From Tetrahymena thermophila SB210 (taxonomy: Eukaryota; Ciliophora; Oligohymenophorea; Hymenostomatida; Tetrahymenidae): a DNA stretch of 64,000 bases. Position 1 is the stretch's first letter; each line of letters begins with the position of its first letter. The notes beneath the pieces are model-generated. The model was not told the origin of the DNA. It did not search any database and saw nothing but the letters and a program-made list of their open reading frames with translations. This document shows positions 61,601 to 64,000 of this stretch, piece after piece. The translations under genes and the position numbers were made by a program. The stretch is from the NCBI RefSeq assembly GCF_000189635.1, contig NW_002476516.1:1-64000 (forward strand), given 5' to 3'.

Positions 61601-64000
61601 AAGATGTAGAAATTAAATTTTAAGTTGGAAAAACTAATGTTTTTTCATTCAGCAGATTATCTTTTATTCCTGAGCCTGTTCAAGAAAAAATTAGAGAACT
61701 TGATGCTTTATATTATAAAGAATCCTTTTAAAATTTCAAATAATTCTTTAAAGTCATGGTTGCAGACGCATAGACTCGTCTTTAAAAGCTAAATGATATT
61801 GTATTTTAAAAGAAAATAAGCAAATAATAAAATTTCTTCCACATAATCGAAATGTATAAATCATGTATAGAAAGAATGGAGAGCGAAAAAGAGCACATCA
61901 TTCAATAAATTGATTCTTCTAAAATAGCCAATTACGCCAGCATGGTATAGATCTATATTTTAGAGTAGAGAATGAATATTGGCTTGAATCGTCTTAACTG
62001 TTTGTAAAAAGAAATAATTTAAAAAAAATACAAGCAGTTTGAAAAATAACATTTGTAAATAATTTGATGACTTAAATCAATTAATCAATTTAATTTAAAT
62101 ATAAAAAAAGAGATGAAACAATACATCAGAGTCATTAAATTGAATTAGATAGTAGCATTTTAGATGAGGAAATTTATGATTTAAAAGAGTAAAATTAGTT
62201 CATAAGTTATATTATATTCATATATTATGTTTTATTAGAATCGATTAGACTCATAAATTTAAAGGATATTCCACAACATTAAACATTTAAGAAGAAAGAC
62301 AGAAAGATGATCAATAAGCCTAGCCATTTGTAATTTTAAATCATATTTATAAGTTTTAAAAATTAATTATGCTTTTTGGTACTATTGATGTTAATTCAAA
62401 TATAATTTTAAATAGGAATACATCCCAGTCTATGAAAAAAATTACCACAGCATGGTTGCATGGGCACTTAACTCTAAATAATATTGCAGATTTCTTAAAG
62501 ATACAGGTATTATTATTGTTTTCTACTAAATTTTTATTTAATTTTTCAAAAACATTCAAAAATAAAAATTATTTTTAATAGGCTTAAATGGATAAAAAGT
62601 TAGTAGAAGCACTCTAATTGAAATGCTTAAAAAGAAGAATATAGACCCTAATTTAGATGAAAAATAAAAAATAGAAGAAAATAAATTTATAGTGAAATTG
62701 ATGAAGAACTAAGAATTAGATGCTTTGATAAAATATGAATAGTATTTTTAAAATATAAATATTATTCACAAAGATACATAGCTTGATCTCAACAAAGTGT
62801 ATAATAATCAAGATTAGAATGGTTTTTTAAGATGTAATTCTGAGCATTTCCGCTCATAAAGTTATTAGCCAACTCATATTACAAACAATGATCCCTATTT
62901 AGTTAACTAGAATGTTCACCATTCTAACTTCTATAATTAAGCACATAATTAGAATAGTGATGGTGCTAATGAACCACAATGCTTTAAGAGTAAAGACGAT
63001 TTAACAAGGGACTTGAATGATATTTCAAATAACGAAGATTTAATTATTGAGCAATCTTTGTAAACATTAGACAATAACACCTAAAGTGGTGATGAATCTA
63101 TTGGTTCAAGAAACAATCTCCCTGAAAAAACTTTACCTCCTAAAAAGATTAAATAATCTAGCTCAGGAAATAATATTAAGGAGAGCTTAAATAACTTATT
63201 CTATAAAAATGGTGATTCAAAATCATCCTAAAATAATTTAGTTGAGTATGGACAACAGTAAGAAGCTGCTAGACTGAATAATTTTAAGAAGAAATCTTCA
63301 TAAAATAATTTAGTTGAATATGGATAGCAATAACAAGAAATTAAAAAGAAATCATCACAAAATAACTTAGTTGAGTATGGCCAATAGCAACAAGAAGTGA
63401 AGAAAAAATCATCTTAGAATAATCTAGTTGAGTATGGCTAATAACAGTAAGAAGTTAAGAAAAAATCTTCATAAAATAACTTAGTTGAGTACGAAAAACA
63501 ACAGCAAGAAGTTAAAATACAAAAAAAATCTTCTCAAAATAATTTAGTCGAATATGGATAATAATAGCAGGAATAAAAGCAGTCTTTTGGAATTAAAAAG
63601 AAATCATCTCAAAACAACTTGTTAGATTATGCTTAAGTTCAAGAAGCAAAGCAATTTAAAGATTTGAACTAATCATAAACATAAAATATTCATAACCAAT
63701 TGCTTTAACATAATATTCACTCTCACAGCTCAAATAATTTAAATACTGTTAATATTAATTAATCCCAGGTGTAGCATCGTATAACCCATTAATCAATTAC
63801 TTCTGCTACTTAATGTACAAATGTATTTAACAGTATGGTAACAAACAATGACATTGAACAATCGAATGTTGTAAAGCTGACAACAAGAAACTATGATACT
63901 AGTGGAAAATTCAATATGGGCGGAAGTGGAAACTCTGGTGAAAAAGTAAGTGAAGTCCATATTTTGTTTGCTAAATAATTTGAGGCTTTCAGAAATCTTT
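58653..64000 (+). CDS. FAB1: FAB1/PIKfyve-type phosphatidylinositol-3-phosphate 5-kinase, 5' part (runs off the window)
   Basis: Nine exons so far: 58653-58888, 58948-60155, 60351-60478, 60538-60811, 60935-62054, 62111-62188, 62239-62329, 62416-62506 and 62582 to the window end; about 1548 residues. An N-terminal FYVE zinc finger (CFIC, RRRHHCRKC, FCSSC; residues about 44-110) binds PI3P. A TCP-1/Cpn60-like domain follows (CLHKDANQFTYVNGIINSKN, LRLARHLYLEQEIVYTNNEM), then a Cys/His region and SMVAWALNSKQYCRFL. The last visible residues, HILFAKQFEAFRNL, match the entry into the PIP-kinase domain, whose catalytic part lies beyond base 64000. This order is specific to FAB1/PIKfyve, which makes PI(3,5)P2 on endolysosomes. 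The splice sites of exons 6-8 were chosen to keep frame with this conserved segment. A seven-unit KKSSQNNLVEYG repeat sits before the kinase domain. Confidence 0.92.
63216..63655 (+). repeat. Seven-unit coding repeat in FAB1, core SSQNNLVEYGQQQQE
   Basis: Seven consecutive units of about 20 residues share KKSSQNNLVEYGQQQQE(V/I). The first and last are the most diverged (DSKSSQNNLVEYGQQQEAA and KKSSQNNLLDYAQVQEAK). Codons vary between units: Gln is CAA, TAA, TAG or CAG at the same place. The copies are therefore not recent at DNA level, or the peptide is selected. Confidence 0.9.

Noticed and set aside
62206..62238. A 33-bp intron in FAB1 with donor at 62206
   Set aside because: Too short for this genome and it leaves the following exons out of frame; the donor at 62189 gives a 50-bp intron and restores frame into SMVAWALNSKQY.
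63940..63960. A GTAAGT splice donor near the window end in FAB1
   Set aside because: Reading through gives HILFAKQFEAFRNL, which matches the start of the PIP-kinase domain, so this is more likely coding.

Overview
This window is the left end of a ciliate macronuclear chromosome, almost certainly from Tetrahymena or a close relative. It opens with about 37 copies of the C4A2 telomere repeat. The rest is very AT-rich. The genes read through only if TAA and TAG are decoded as glutamine and TGA is the sole stop. Introns are AT-rich GT...AG, mostly 50-270 bp. Read with the standard code, every gene falls apart into short fragments. I therefore rebuilt the genes by hand with the ciliate code; for each multi-exon model the summed exon length is a multiple of three.

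Layout from the telomere inward. 0.6-6.8 kb: a multi-pass membrane protein (+), an IspF-domain protein with a long Q/N-rich N-terminus and a C-terminal membrane segment (-), and an ankyrin/DHHC-family membrane protein whose DHHC motif is destroyed (+). 8.3-19.1 kb, all minus: an EBP1/PA2G4 homologue, a PP2C phosphatase, a flavin-containing monooxygenase (FMO) and a decayed FMO copy beside it. 19.7-26 kb, minus: a degenerate kinase-like/LRR protein carrying an internal tandem duplication, and a protein with a split cyclic-nucleotide-binding domain. 28-38 kb: a secreted CBM9-like protein (+), a single-pass membrane protein (-), an archaemetzincin (-), a gamma-carbonic-anhydrase-like protein (+) and a Q/N-rich protein (-). 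38.8-55.9 kb: two paralogous cyclic-nucleotide-gated-type K+ channels (-) with the same exon layout, enclosing an LRR protein (-), a two-TM protein (+) and a granule-lattice (Grl/trichocyst-matrix) secretory protein (+). 58.65 kb to the end: the 5' part of a FAB1/PIKfyve lipid kinase (+), cut by the window edge.

The genes are ordinary single-copy eukaryotic units, not operons, and I see no evidence for a co-localised multi-gene system. The most unusual item is the intact-looking IspF domain: a plastid/bacterial isoprenoid (MEP) pathway enzyme in a ciliate gene that uses reassigned glutamine codons inside the domain. Other points of interest are the dead DHHC protein, the intragenic duplication with re-used splice sites, the FMO gene/pseudogene pair and the K+ channel pair. 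Spacers are 0.4-2.8 kb of AT-rich sequence with microsatellites and a few imperfect direct repeats. I saw no tRNA, rRNA, CRISPR array or transposon.
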